Counted from the first letter of the stretch, positions 31,711 through 41,024 are shown. The stretch: DNA of 64,000 nucleotides from Trebonia sp036276115 (GCA_036276115.1 DATBEM010000029.1:1-64000), one strand, 5' to 3'. Numbers and translations are program-made. The notes: generated by a model from the letters alone, not told the origin.

Positions 31711-31744
31711 TGGCGTCTGCGGGGCCCGGGTCCCGCAGACGCCA
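31711..31744 (+). terminator. Hairpin terminator
   Basis: Perfect 13-bp stem TGGCGTCTGCGGG / CCCGCAGACGCCA, 8-base loop, 20 bases after the zinc-ribbon membrane protein stop and 90 bases before the FMN riboswitch. No T-tract. Confidence 0.75.
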
Positions 31745-31834
31745 AGCGCAACCCTGGCCGAGCGGCCCCACGCGAACCCCAGTAGGGCGCGAGTGGCCGG
31801 AATAACCGGTATGACAGACTCGTTTCCTAGTTGA

Positions 31835-31985
31835 GCGTGCTCCGGGGTCGGTGAAATTCCGAGCCGGCGGTTATAGTCCGCGACCCGGTCGCGGTGCTGG
31901 CGGCGACGTGCCGTCAGGACCACGACCGGCTGAGCCGGTGGAATTCCGGCGCCGACGGTGAAAGTCCGGATGGTAGGCAGCACGC
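31835..31985 (+). ncRNA. FMN riboswitch (RFN element)
   Basis: The closing stem P1 is GCGTGCT (31835-31841) with AGCACGC (31979-31985). Between them lie the conserved RFN boxes: GGGGTCGGTGAAATTCC, CCGGCGGTTATAGTCCG, and near the 3' end GCCGACGGTGAAAGTCCGG. It precedes ribE by 132 bases and should switch off the riboflavin operon, at translation initiation or by termination, when FMN is plentiful. Confidence 0.95.
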
Positions 31986-32117
31986 GCGTGGCCGGCTCGC
32001 GCCGTCCGCGATGCAGGCGCGCTGGCCTTGCCCTCGCCGGGCGGGTCGCGGGGCCCTGAGCGCGGGCGCCGGGGCTGGCGGCCGCGTCCCCCGGAGCCTG
32101 ACCGGAGGAGGGCGCGG

Positions 32118-32795
32118 ATGTTCACCGGCATCGTCGAGGATCTCGGCGAGATCGAGGCGGTCGACCAGCAGGGCGATTTCGCCCGCATCCATATTCGCAG
32201 CGCCGTGGCCAGCGCGGACGCCCGCCTAGGCGACTCCATCGCCGTGAACGGCGTCTGCCTGACCGTGACCGGGCTGCTCGGGTCGCAATGGACTGATAAC
32301 GGCAAGACCATGGCGGACCTGGCAGCGGCGGAGGAATCGCTCGCGGACCCTGGCCCGCCCCGCGGCTTCACCGCCGACGTAATGGGGGAGACCCTCGCCC
32401 GCTCCAGCCTCAGCGCCGCCCGCCCCGGCACCCAGGTCAACCTGGAGCGCTCGGTCCGCCTGCAGGACCGCCTCGGCGGCCACGTCATGCAGGGCCACGT
32501 GGACGGCACCGCCACCGTCATCAGCCGCGCCCCCCAGGAGCACTGGGAAGTGGTGCGGATCAGCCTTCCCCGCGATCTGGCGCGGTACGTGGTCCAGAAG
32601 GGCTCGATCGCCGTGGACGGCGTCAGCCTCACCGTCTCCGCCATCGCCGGTGACTGGTTCGAGATCAGCCTGATCCCCGAGACGCTCAAGCGCACCACCC
32701 TCGGCCTGCGCGGCCCGGGGGAGCAAGTCAACCTGGAGGTCGACGTCATGGCCAAGTACGTGGAGAAGCTGCTCATCGCCGGGGGTGCCCGGTGA
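32118..32795 (+). CDS. ribE: Riboflavin synthase, alpha subunit
   Basis: Dismutates two 6,7-dimethyl-8-ribityllumazine into riboflavin and the pyrimidine precursor. 225 residues, two beta-barrel repeats: first MFTGIVEDLGEIEA ... DSIAVNGVCLTVTG, second RLGGHVMQGHVDGTATV ... GSIAVDGVSLTV. An insertion of about 25 residues (LGSQWTDNGKTMADLAAAEE region) extends the first barrel compared with usual enzymes. ATG 32118 with GGAGGAGGG upstream. First gene of ribE-ribBA-ribH behind the FMN riboswitch; ribD, often next to it, is missing here. Confidence 0.95.
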   Translation: MFTGIVEDLGEIEAVDQQGDFARIHIRSAVASADARLGDSIAVNGVCLTVTGLLGSQWTDNGKTMADLAAAEESLADPGPPRGFTADVMGETLARSSLSAARPGTQVNLERSVRLQDRLGGHVMQGHVDGTATVISRAPQEHWEVVRISLPRDLARYVVQKGSIAVDGVSLTVSAIAGDWFEISLIPETLKRTTLGLRGPGEQVNLEVDVMAKYVEKLLIAGGAR

Positions 32796-34099
32796 CCGCC
32801 TGCGAGGCACTGCCCGCCAGCGGCGTGCCCCAGCCAGGACTGCCCCACCCGGCACTGCCCCAGCCGGTCCCGTCGCAGCAGTCCCCCGCGCCCGTCCACC
32901 TGGATGAGGTCGAGCGGGCCATCAAGGACTTCGCCGCCGGCCGGGCCGTCGTGGTGGTGGACGACGAGGACCGGGAGAACGAGGGCGACATCATCTTCGC
33001 CGCCGAGCTCGCGACCCCGGAGCTGATCGCGTTCATGGTCCGCTACACCAGCGGCGTCATCTGCGCCCCGATGCCCGGGCCGGACCTGGACCGCCTCGGG
33101 CTCCCGCTGATGACCCCGCAGAACGGCGAGCGGATGCGCACCGCGTTCACCGTCACCGTCGATGCCCGCGACGGCGTCACCACCGGCATCTCCGCCGCCG
33201 ACCGGACGACCACGATCCGCCGCCTGGCCGACCCGGCGTCCACCCTGGACGACTTCGTCAAGCCGGGCCACATCTTCCCGCTGCGCTACGCCGAGGGCGG
33301 CGTCCTCGCCCGGGCCGGCCACACCGAGGCCGCCGTTGACCTCGCCCGCCTCGCGGGCCTGCGCCCGGCGGGCGTCCTGGCCGAGGTCGTCAACGACGAC
33401 GGGACGATGATGCGGCTGCCGTCCTTGCGGGCCTTCGCCGACGAGCATGGCCTCGCGCTGATCTCCATAGAGCAGCTCATCAGTCACCGCCGGCGGACCG
33501 AGACGCTGATCACCCGGGTCGCCAAGACCCGGATCCCCAATGAGTTCGGCGTCTGGAGCGCCTACGGCTACCGCGGCGACCTCGACGGGACCGAGCACGT
33601 GGCGCTCGTGCTGGGCGACGTCGGCGACGGCGAGGACGTGCTGACCCGGGTGCACTCCGAGTGCCTGACCGGCGACGTGCTCGGCTCGCGCCGGTGCGAC
33701 TGCGGGGCCCAGCTTGAGGCGGCCATGGCGGCCATCGCCGAGCGCGGCCGGGGCGTGGTGCTGTACCTGCGCGGCCACGAGGGCCGCGGGATCGGCCTGC
33801 TGTCCAAGCTGCAGGCCTACGAGCTGCAAGACGCCGGCGCCGACACGGTCGACGCCAACCTGGAGCTCGGCCTGCCGGTCGACCCGCGCGAGTACTCACT
33901 CGCCGCCCAGATGCTGGCCGACCTCGGCGTCCGCTCGGCCGCGGTGCTCACCAACAACCCGCTCAAGGTCGAGGCCCTGGCCCTGCACGGCTTCGGGGTG
34001 ATCCGCGTCCCGCTGCCGCCCCGCGTCACCCCGGACAACCTCCGCTACCTGACCACCAAGCGCGACCGCATGGGCCACGACATCGAGATCCCCCTGTGA
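32792..34099 (+). CDS. ribBA: Bifunctional DHBP synthase / GTP cyclohydrolase II
   Basis: Makes both starting units of riboflavin: 3,4-dihydroxy-2-butanone 4-phosphate from ribulose 5-phosphate, and the pyrimidine from GTP. 435 residues. DHBP part: VVVVDDEDRENEGDIIFAAE, DGVTTGISAADR, KPGHIFPLRY, RAGHTEAAVDLARLAG. GTP cyclohydrolase II part from about residue 225: zinc ligands in SECLTGDVLGSRRCDCG, then LRGHEGRGIGL and LLTNNPLKVEAL-like VLTNNPLKVEAL. The first 35 residues are a Pro/Ala-rich leader. GTG overlaps the ribE stop (GTGA). Confidence 0.96.
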   Translation: MTACEALPASGVPQPGLPHPALPQPVPSQQSPAPVHLDEVERAIKDFAAGRAVVVVDDEDRENEGDIIFAAELATPELIAFMVRYTSGVICAPMPGPDLDRLGLPLMTPQNGERMRTAFTVTVDARDGVTTGISAADRTTTIRRLADPASTLDDFVKPGHIFPLRYAEGGVLARAGHTEAAVDLARLAGLRPAGVLAEVVNDDGTMMRLPSLRAFADEHGLALISIEQLISHRRRTETLITRVAKTRIPNEFGVWSAYGYRGDLDGTEHVALVLGDVGDGEDVLTRVHSECLTGDVLGSRRCDCGAQLEAAMAAIAERGRGVVLYLRGHEGRGIGLLSKLQAYELQDAGADTVDANLELGLPVDPREYSLAAQMLADLGVRSAAVLTNNPLKVEALALHGFGVIRVPLPPRVTPDNLRYLTTKRDRMGHDIEIPL

Positions 34100-34668
34100 G
34101 CGGTGAAGGCCGGCCGGACCTGGCGACGGTCGACGCGCAGGGCCTGACCCTGGCGATCGCCGCCACCCGGTGGCACGCGGAGATCACCGGCATGCTGGTC
34201 GAGCGGGCGGTCGACGCCGCCCGCGCGTGCGGCGTCGACAACCCCGTCGTCGTGCGGGTCGCGGGCGCGGTCGAGCTCCCGGTCGTCGCCCAGGGGCTGC
34301 TCAAGCGCGGCTTCGACGCCGTCGTGTGCCTCGGGGCGGTGATCAGGGGTGGTACCCCGCACTTTGAGTACGTGTGCGACGCGGTCACGGCCGGGCTGAC
34401 CAGGGCTGCCCTGGATGCGGGGAAGCCGGTCGGGAACGGCGTGCTAACGTGTAACACGATCGAGCAGGCTCGCGATCGCAGCGGGCTGCCGGATAGCTCT
34501 GAGGACAAGGGATGGGAGGCAGTCGTGGCCGCGCTTGACACCGCGCTCGTGCTGCGCGCCGTCCATCTCGGGGGGTTCCGGGGGATCGTCCCCCCGGGCC
34601 AGCAGAGTGGCACGTTCCAGGGCCCGGCCTTCCGGGACTCGCATTCCCACGGTCCGTCGCGACATTAG
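34096..34668 (+). CDS. ribH: 6,7-dimethyl-8-ribityllumazine synthase
   Basis: Condenses the two RibBA products; forms icosahedral or pentameric shells. 190 residues. Motifs VRVAGAVELPVVAQ, CLGAVIRGGTPHFEYVCDAV and GNGVLTCNTIEQA are canonical. After the usual end (EDKGWEAVVAALDTALV) there is an extra tail of about 35 residues ending in His/Ser-rich sequence. GTG overlaps the ribBA stop (GTGA). In many relatives hisE follows; here a 140-base gap leads to hisG instead. Confidence 0.95.
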   Translation: MSGEGRPDLATVDAQGLTLAIAATRWHAEITGMLVERAVDAARACGVDNPVVVRVAGAVELPVVAQGLLKRGFDAVVCLGAVIRGGTPHFEYVCDAVTAGLTRAALDAGKPVGNGVLTCNTIEQARDRSGLPDSSEDKGWEAVVAALDTALVLRAVHLGGFRGIVPPGQQSGTFQGPAFRDSHSHGPSRH

Positions 34669-34808
34669 CAGCGCCGCGTACCCCTGCGTTCCGGCCGGGT
34701 CGGCCTCCCGCGTGCCTGCACGGGCGACGCTGGCGGCTGCGGCTGGTCCCGTTGCGCGGCGCGGTTACGTGGCAATCGTTGTCGGACCCGTGAAAAAAGG
34801 AAAAAGGA

Positions 34809-35684
34809 ATGCTCTCCCTCGTCCTGCCCAAGGGCTCACTCGAAAAAGCTACCCTCGACCTCTTCGACGCCGCCGACCTGACCGTCCGCCGGGCGTCGGA
34901 CCGCGACTACCACGCCTCGATCGATGACCCCCGGATCGCGCGAGTTCGCTTCCTGCGCCCGCAGGAGATCCCGTCCTACCTGGAGCGGGGCCTGTTCGAC
35001 ATCGGCATCACCGGGCGCGACTGGATCACCGAGACCGAGGCCGACGTGGCCTCCCTCGGGGAGCTCCGGTACTCCAAGCAGACCTCTAACCCGGTGCGGG
35101 TGGTGCTGGCGGTCCAGGAGTCGGCGCCGTGGAAGACGGTGCGCGACCTGCCCGAGGGGGTGCGGATCTCGACCGAGTTCCCGTCCCTGACGGCGCGGTT
35201 CCTGGCCGACAACGGCGTCCGGGCGCTGGTCGTGCCGTCCTACGGGGCGACTGAGGCGAAGGTCCCCGACATCGTTGACGCGATCGTGGACCTCACCGAG
35301 ACCGGCTCGTCGCTGCGCAAGAACGGCCTGCGCATCCTGGACACGCTGCTGACCAGCTACACCGAGCTCGTCGCGTGCAAGGCCTCCTGCCAGGACGCTG
35401 AGAAGAAGGCCGCGATGGACGACATCGCGCTGCTCCTCCAGGGCGCGATCGCGGCCCGCGCGCAGGTGCTGCTCAAGCTCAACGTGCCCGCCGCCCAGCT
35501 GAACGCGGTGGCGGCGATGCTGCCGGCGATGTCCTCGCCGACGATCACGGCGCTGGCCAGCGGGGACATGAACGCCATCGAGACCGTCGTGCCCAAGCGC
35601 GGCGTCAACACCCTGATCCCGGCCCTCAAGGCGGCCGGCGCGCAGGACATCCTCGAGATCCCGATCTCGAAGATCGTGGAGTAG
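34809..35684 (+). CDS. hisG: ATP phosphoribosyltransferase, long form
   Basis: First step of histidine synthesis. 291 residues, HisG-long type with its own C-terminal regulatory domain. LSLVLPKGSLEKATLDLF start, periplasmic-binding-like core with LFDIGITGRDWITE and ISTEFPSLTARFL, PRPP region VDLTETGSSLRKNGL, and the ACT-like tail beginning LLLQGAIAARAQVLLKLNV. Strong purine-rich ribosome site AAAAAAGGAAAAAGGA just before the ATG. hisE, normally its upstream partner, is absent. Confidence 0.97.
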   Translation: MLSLVLPKGSLEKATLDLFDAADLTVRRASDRDYHASIDDPRIARVRFLRPQEIPSYLERGLFDIGITGRDWITETEADVASLGELRYSKQTSNPVRVVLAVQESAPWKTVRDLPEGVRISTEFPSLTARFLADNGVRALVVPSYGATEAKVPDIVDAIVDLTETGSSLRKNGLRILDTLLTSYTELVACKASCQDAEKKAAMDDIALLLQGAIAARAQVLLKLNVPAAQLNAVAAMLPAMSSPTITALASGDMNAIETVVPKRGVNTLIPALKAAGAQDILEIPISKIVE

Positions 35685-35703
35685 CCGCCCCGGCGGCGTC
35701 CCC

Positions 35704-35739
35704 GGCCCGTGTCCCCGCGCCTGAGCGGGGGCGCGGGCC
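35704..35739 (+). terminator. Hairpin terminator after hisG
   Basis: 15-bp stem with two G-T pairs (arms 35704-35718 and 35725-35739) and a 6-base loop GCCTGA, 19 bases after the hisG stop. It probably ends the riboflavin-hisG transcript. Confidence 0.75.
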
Positions 35740-35763
35740 GGGCCGATTTATCGGCAAGTACTG

Positions 35764-36375
35764 TTGTACGTGATGACCTGGCAGTGGCGTCGCAACACGG
35801 CGCGGGTTCTCCCCATCGAGCCCGGCGGGCGGGTGCTCCTGCTCCACGGCTGGGACCCGCTGCGCCCGCGCCTGCTCCTGAGCCGCCAGGCCCGCCAGGA
35901 GGCACGGGATCCCCGCGGCGGCCACGTGCGCCTCCCCGAGGACGATCAGCTCCGCCGTCCCGGGCGCGTCCGCTTCGGCACCCTGATGTTCGATGAGTTC
36001 TACTTCTCGGTTGGCGGCGCCGCCGAGAAGGGGGAGACGCTGCGCGCGGCGGCGGCCCGCGAGATGCGCGAGGAGATCGGCGTCAGCGTGGACGAGGCCG
36101 CCCTCGGCGACCCGATCGCGACCTCGAACATCACCTGGAGCCAGTTCGGCGTCCGGATCATCCAGGACCAGGAGTACTACGCGGTCGCGGTCTCGCCTGA
36201 CCTGCGGGTGACCCTCGACGGGATGGGCCGGCTGGAGCGCTCGACCGTGCGCGGCTATGAGTGGCTGTCGCTGCTGGAACTGCTGAGCCCGCGTGTCGCC
36301 CGGGCGGCCGACCCGCGCCTGCCGGAGATCCTGACCCGGGCGATCGCGGCCGTCGGCGCGAAACCCGATCAGTAG
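35764..36375 (+). CDS. NUDIX hydrolase
   Basis: Hydrolyses a nucleoside diphosphate linked to another group; substrate unknown. About 200 residues. The NUDIX box is perfect to the GX5EX7REUXEEXGU rule: it runs from the Gly of GGAAEKGETLRAAAAREM to EEIGV. The start could be TTG 35764, GTG 35770 or ATG 35773 (all give MTWQWRRNTARVL soon after). An acidic/basic insertion (RQARQEARDPRGGHVRLPED) precedes the box. Downstream of the hisG terminator, so probably separately transcribed. Confidence 0.92.
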   Translation: MYVMTWQWRRNTARVLPIEPGGRVLLLHGWDPLRPRLLLSRQARQEARDPRGGHVRLPEDDQLRRPGRVRFGTLMFDEFYFSVGGAAEKGETLRAAAAREMREEIGVSVDEAALGDPIATSNITWSQFGVRIIQDQEYYAVAVSPDLRVTLDGMGRLERSTVRGYEWLSLLELLSPRVARAADPRLPEILTRAIAAVGAKPDQ

Positions 36376-36510
36376 CCGAGGGCGTTTGCCCCGGTCACGG
36401 CATATTCGCCGGCGAGCCGCAGTTGAGTTAAGCGAACGCTAAAGGCGTCCTGGTGGGCCGTCCGGGTCGTCGGTAGCGTGGTAGTTAAAGTGAGACTTCG
36501 AGGTGAGATA

Positions 36511-37623
36511 GTGCGCGACATCCTGGACACGATCACCCCCTGGTGGGCCGACGGCCAGACGTTCGGCCTGGCCACCGTGGTCAAGACGTCCTACAGCGCC
36601 CCCCGTGACCCCGGCGCCGCGCTCGCGGTGGCGCCCGGCGGCGAAGTGGTCGGCAGCGTGTCCGGCGGCTGCGTCGAGGGCGCGGTCTACGAGCTGAGCA
36701 CCGAGGTCACCGGCACCGGCCAGGCCGTGCTGCAGACCTACGGCGTCAGCGACGACGACGCCTTCGCGGTCGGGCTGACCTGCGGCGGGATCCTCGACAT
36801 CTTCGTCGAGCAGGTCTCCAGGGAAACGTTCCCCGAGCTGGGCGACATCGCCGCCGCCGTCGGGCGGGGCGAGCCGGTCGCGGTGGCGACCGTCGTCGCC
36901 GGGCCGGGCTTCATCGGGGCGCGCCGGATCATCTGGAGCGACGGCCAGTCCTCGGGCACCCTCGGCACCCGCAGGCTGGACACGGCGGTCGACGACGATG
37001 CCCGCGGGCTGCTCGCCCAGGGCGTGACCGGCATCCGCCGCTACGGCGCCGGCGGCGAGCGGCTCGGGACCGAGCTGAGCGTCTTCGTGAACTCGTTCGC
37101 CCCCGCGCCCCGGATGTACGTGTTCGGCGCGATCGACTTCGCCGCCGCCGTCGCCCGGGTCGGCAAGTTCCTCGGCTATCACGTGACCGTCTGCGACGCC
37201 CGGCCCGTGTTCGCCACCCGGGCCCGGTTCCGCGACGCGGACGAGGTCGTGGTCAACTGGCCGCACCGGTTCCTGGCGGGCGCCGAGGTGGACGAGCGGA
37301 CGGTCATCTGCGTCCTCACCCACGACCCCAAGTTCGACGTGCCCGTCCTGGAGGTGGCGCTGCGCACCCCGGCCGGCTACATCGGCGCGATGGGCTCGCG
37401 CCGGACCCACGAGGACCGCCTGGAGCGGCTGCGGGAGGCCGGCCTGACCGAGCGGGAGCTGTCCCGGCTGCGCTCGCCGATCGGCCTCGACCTCGGCGCC
37501 CGGACGCCCGAGGAGACGGCGGTCTCGATCGCCGCCGAGCTGATCCAGAACCGCTGGGGCGGCTCGGGCCGGGCCCTGGGTGACACCGATGGCCGCATCC
37601 ACAGCGAGGCCGCCCTCGCCTGA
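36511..37623 (+). CDS. XdhC/CoxF-family protein
   Basis: Family members bind molybdenum cofactor and insert or sulphurate it for xanthine-dehydrogenase-like enzymes. About 370 residues. N-terminal XdhC domain: TFGLATVVKTSYSAPRDPGA, GSVSGGCVEGAVYEL and LTCGGILDIFVE; C-terminal Rossmann domain: MYVFGAIDFAAAVARVGKFL, VICVLTHDPKFDVPVLEVAL, AGYIGAMGSRRTHEDRL. GTG 36511 follows GAGGTGA. No molybdenum hydroxylase subunits are beside it; a nucleotidyltransferase of the same pathway type is 20 kb away at 57951. Confidence 0.92.
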   Translation: MRDILDTITPWWADGQTFGLATVVKTSYSAPRDPGAALAVAPGGEVVGSVSGGCVEGAVYELSTEVTGTGQAVLQTYGVSDDDAFAVGLTCGGILDIFVEQVSRETFPELGDIAAAVGRGEPVAVATVVAGPGFIGARRIIWSDGQSSGTLGTRRLDTAVDDDARGLLAQGVTGIRRYGAGGERLGTELSVFVNSFAPAPRMYVFGAIDFAAAVARVGKFLGYHVTVCDARPVFATRARFRDADEVVVNWPHRFLAGAEVDERTVICVLTHDPKFDVPVLEVALRTPAGYIGAMGSRRTHEDRLERLREAGLTERELSRLRSPIGLDLGARTPEETAVSIAAELIQNRWGGSGRALGDTDGRIHSEAALA

Positions 37624-37848
37624 CGCCAGGAGCCTGGCGCCGGGAGCCTGGCGGCGCGGCAAGCTCCGACAAAAGACAGCGCCCCCGGGAGCGTATGCTC
37701 ACGAGGGCGTGCCGTGGCCGGTGCGAAGGTCGCCTCACGGCGAAGGGCTCGACATGGCTCCAGCCGAACGGTATTCCATGAAGGCGTTGAGTAGGCCCGG
37801 GGGACACAAACGCACCGACTCCAGGGTTGAACGCGCGACCGGCCGGGG

Positions 37849-38346
37849 CTATTCCGGCTCCAGCCCCGAACCCGCGCCCGGCCGCCGGCGCCCGCCGCTG
37901 CGGCGGATCGCGGTGTTCAGCAGCGAGCCCGCCAGCATGGCGACCACCAGGAGCCAGAACGCCCAGGCGGCCCAGCGGTAGTGCCCGGTCACCTCCCAGG
38001 TCTCCCCGGCCGCGAGCAAGGTGGCGCCCGCCGCCACCGTGAACCAGCCGGTGGCCTTGCTCCGGAAGCCGGCGAACTGCGCCTGCTGGGCCTGCGTGAG
38101 CTGCCCGAACGTGGCCTCGTGGAACGCGGCGGCCCAGCGCCGGCGCAGCACGTACATGACCGGCGGCACCAGCCACCACCAGGGCGACGGCCGGTTCTCG
38201 GCGGCCTTGGCGGCGGCCGCCTTGACCTGCTCGATCGCCTCCCGGTCGAGGTCCAGCTCTTCCAGCTCGACCGAGCCCTGGTATAGCGGCCCGGCTACCA
38301 GGAGCCAGGCGCCCAGGAACTTAGCCCACAAGATCGCCTCGTTCAT
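37849..38346 (-). CDS. Small membrane protein, unknown
   Basis: 165 residues, about four membrane helices (ILWAKFLGAWLLVAGPLY; WWWLVPPVMYVLRRRW; GWFTVAAGATLLAAG; WAAWAFWLLVVAMLAGSLL) with an acidic cytoplasmic segment ELEELDLDREAIEQVKAAA. ATG 38346. No family recognised. The 225-base region 37624-37848 downstream holds a degenerate GGAGCCTGGCG repeat and nothing else visible. Confidence 0.75.
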   Translation of the reverse strand: MNEAILWAKFLGAWLLVAGPLYQGSVELEELDLDREAIEQVKAAAAKAAENRPSPWWWLVPPVMYVLRRRWAAAFHEATFGQLTQAQQAQFAGFRSKATGWFTVAAGATLLAAGETWEVTGHYRWAAWAFWLLVVAMLAGSLLNTAIRRSGGRRRPGAGSGLEPE

Positions 38347-38487
38347 GCCCCTAGCCTGCCAGTAAGCCGAATATGCGCGGTCAGCCCGTTTGGCACTCCC
38401 GGTGTCTCTTAGGCTGTACCGCGAGCATCACAGCACGACTCGCCGCCCCCACGGTAGCCCTGGGCGGCTGACAGGACTGGGGAACGG

Positions 38488-40116
38488 GTGACCATCAGCG
38501 TCGATCAAGGGGCAATGCCCGCCGCCGAGCCTGCCGTCGCCGCGGCCCCCGCCAGCCGGCGGCGGCCGTGGTGGGTCTGGGCGACCCCGTTCGCGCTCAT
38601 GACCGGGATCTTGTGCGGCGTCATGGCGAACGTGCTCGGGTCCCCGATGTACGAGCGGGCCGACCAGGGCGCCAACTCGATCCTGATCGAGCAGGCTCGC
38701 CGGTTCTCGCTGCTGACGGGCAACTACTCCCGGACCCACATCAACCACCCCGGCCCCGCCTTCTTGTACGTGCAGGCTGCCGGGGAGCAGGTGTTCTGGG
38801 CGGCCACCCGGATCGTCCCGACCGCCCTGAACGGCCAGCTGATCGCGGTTTACCTGCTGAACGCGGCGTTCGCCGCGTGCGTGGTGGCCATCGCCTACGG
38901 CTGGACCCAGCGGCTGAGCGGGGCGGTGGCGGCCCTGGCGGTGGTGTTCGCGTTCGCCTGCATCCACCCGCCGGCCTTCGGCTCGGACTGGATGCCGTAC
39001 GTCTACGTGCCGGCTTACTTCGCGTTCGTGGTCGCGGTCGCCTCGGTCGCGGCCGGGCGCCTGCAGGACGCGTGGATCATGACGGTGGCGGGCTGGTTCC
39101 TCATCGAGGGGCACGTCTGCTTCCTGCTGTTCGTCCCCGTGCTGTTCCTCGCCGCCGTCATCGGCCTGGCCCTGCCGCGCCGCCGCCGGCTGGGCGCGGC
39201 CCTGCGCGCGCTGCTCACCCGGCACCGCCGGGCGTGGATACCAGCCGTGGCGATCAGCGCCGTCTTCGTGTTGCCAATGGTCGTCAACGTGATCATGCAC
39301 GGGACCGGGGAGTGGGCGAAGTACGTCTCCCTGTCCGGCAGCCACGCCGGCGGCCTGACCCCCACGGTCGCGCAGGTGCGGGACTACCTCATGTGGTACT
39401 GGCGGCCGCAGCACCCCGCGTTCCTGCCCGCGTCCTATACCTGGGTGATCATGCTGATCGCCTACGCGGTCGCGATCACGGTCACCGCGACGCTGACCCG
39501 CGGGCCGGTGCGCCGGTTCCTGGCCTCGCTGCTGATCGTCAACACGCTGTCGTCGGTCCTGGTGCTCGTCTTCGCGGCCAAGGGGGTCGACCACGTCGGC
39601 CCCGGCACCTACTACGTCTGCTACTTCTACTGGTCCGCGCCCGCGATCATGCTGCTGGTGGTGGCGGTCGCCATCGCCGGGGCGCTCCCGTCGCTGGTAT
39701 CCATCCCGGCCGGGGCGGTGCTGACCGCGGCGGCCTGCGTGGCGTTCGCCCTCGCGCCCGCGACCAACACCCTCACGACCGGGCGCACCGACATCGACGC
39801 TAGCCTGCCGCACGCGGTGAGCGTCCTCGCCGCCCAGGCCCAGGGCAAGCCGGTCGTCATCCGCCTCGACCACGACGGCTGGATAGCCCTGACCGGCCTC
39901 CTGGTCCAGGCGGAGCGAACCAACGTCGAGGCGTGCGTCGCCAACCCCGCCTGGGCGTTCATGGTGTCCAGCGAGGACATCTGCACCCCCCGGCAGCTGG
40001 CCGACGGCAAGGTCTTCTGGATCATCCCGGACGTGTCGATGACGCCCGGCATGCAGCCGATCGCCAAGCTGAGGCTGATGGACATCACTGCCGGCCCGGG
40101 ACCGCTACCGCGCTAG
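38488..40116 (+). CDS. Polytopic membrane protein, GT-C glycosyltransferase-like
   Basis: 542 residues, about 11-12 hydrophobic helices. An early outside loop carries HINHPGPAFLYVQA after an acidic PMYERADQG segment; acidic residues followed by an HPG/P-x-F-Y motif in the first loop is the pattern of GT-C enzymes that use polyprenyl-phosphate sugars (mannosyl- or arabinofuranosyl-transferase type). The C-terminal 100 residues are soluble (VVIRLDHDGWIALTGLLVQA ... DGKVFWIIPD). GTG 38488 with GGGGAACGG before it. Exact substrate unknown; could also be a non-catalytic relative. Confidence 0.7.
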   Translation: MTISVDQGAMPAAEPAVAAAPASRRRPWWVWATPFALMTGILCGVMANVLGSPMYERADQGANSILIEQARRFSLLTGNYSRTHINHPGPAFLYVQAAGEQVFWAATRIVPTALNGQLIAVYLLNAAFAACVVAIAYGWTQRLSGAVAALAVVFAFACIHPPAFGSDWMPYVYVPAYFAFVVAVASVAAGRLQDAWIMTVAGWFLIEGHVCFLLFVPVLFLAAVIGLALPRRRRLGAALRALLTRHRRAWIPAVAISAVFVLPMVVNVIMHGTGEWAKYVSLSGSHAGGLTPTVAQVRDYLMWYWRPQHPAFLPASYTWVIMLIAYAVAITVTATLTRGPVRRFLASLLIVNTLSSVLVLVFAAKGVDHVGPGTYYVCYFYWSAPAIMLLVVAVAIAGALPSLVSIPAGAVLTAAACVAFALAPATNTLTTGRTDIDASLPHAVSVLAAQAQGKPVVIRLDHDGWIALTGLLVQAERTNVEACVANPAWAFMVSSEDICTPRQLADGKVFWIIPDVSMTPGMQPIAKLRLMDITAGPGPLPR

Positions 40117-41024
40117 CGGGCGGTGTAGAGCGGGGACCCGACGTAGACCATCCGGCACTGGCGCAGCAGGTCCAGCCGCGCCCGGCCGCCGCCGCCCTGG
40201 GCGAGTAGTTCCGTCACCCAGCCCGGGACGGTGCCCCGCAGCGTCAGCGGCAGCCGCTGGAACAGCCGGAAGGCCGTGTCGCAGTGGCTCACCGGCAGCC
40301 GCGACAGCGGCCCGAGGCACAGCCCGGCCAGCGCCAGCGCCCGCGGGGCGTCCAGCAGCTCGCCCGGCAGCGGCTGCTCGGCGGCCTCGCCCTTGATCTC
40401 CTCCGGCTCTACCCACGGCAGCGCCCCCGACCGCGGTGCACCCGACGGCAGCGTCCCTGACGGCAGCGTCCCTGACGGCAGCGCGCCCGGCGCGGGGCGG
40501 CGCGCGGCCGGGGCGACCCCGACCAGGGTGGCCTCGTCGGTCCGGAGGACCGACTCGGCGAAGTGCAGCAGCGTCGTCCACGAGCCGGTCGTCCCGTAGG
40601 ACCAGACGCCGCCGTGCTCGAGCCGCTCGCCCAGCACGTTCTGCGGCGACCCGACCAGCACGATGATCGCGTCCTGCCAGCGCCGCCACAGCAGGTAGGT
40701 GACGACCCGGGCGTCGTCGCCGTCGAGGCTGAAGTCGCCCTTGAACGAGTACAGGCCCTGCGCCCAGGCGGACTGGTCGCGGTAGAACGCGGTGACGTCG
40801 AGGTCGCCCGACTCCGGCTGCGGCACCATCCGCCCTCGCCGCTCCATCTTCTTGATCAGCGCGTTCGCCCGCCGGTAGAGGTCGGGCGCGTCCGCCGGCG
40901 GCGCGACCCCGAGCTGCACCCCGGGCACGCTCACGGTCGCGGTCACCTGCGGGCTGCGCCAGCGCGACAGGTCGGCCTCCAGCACGTCGACCTTGCTCCG
41001 GGAGACGTACGTGAACTCAGGCAT
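40113..41024 (-). CDS. Unknown protein, third gene of the kinase operon
   Basis: 303 residues. Starts MPEFTYVSRSKVDVLEADLSR; the YVSxSKVD opening resembles uncharacterised actinobacterial families (DUF7019-like, from memory only). Middle part FKGDFSLDGDDARVVTYLLWRR and VLVGSPQNVLGERLEHGGVW look folded; a Pro/Ser/Gly insertion encoded by a short DNA repeat (GALPSGTLPSGTLPSG) separates it from a C-terminal helical part. No signal or membrane helix. ATG at 41024 overlaps the stop of the upstream gene as TGATG, so it is coupled to it. Confidence 0.75.
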   Translation of the reverse strand: MPEFTYVSRSKVDVLEADLSRWRSPQVTATVSVPGVQLGVAPPADAPDLYRRANALIKKMERRGRMVPQPESGDLDVTAFYRDQSAWAQGLYSFKGDFSLDGDDARVVTYLLWRRWQDAIIVLVGSPQNVLGERLEHGGVWSYGTTGSWTTLLHFAESVLRTDEATLVGVAPAARRPAPGALPSGTLPSGTLPSGAPRSGALPWVEPEEIKGEAAEQPLPGELLDAPRALALAGLCLGPLSRLPVSHCDTAFRLFQRLPLTLRGTVPGWVTELLAQGGGGRARLDLLRQCRMVYVGSPLYTAR

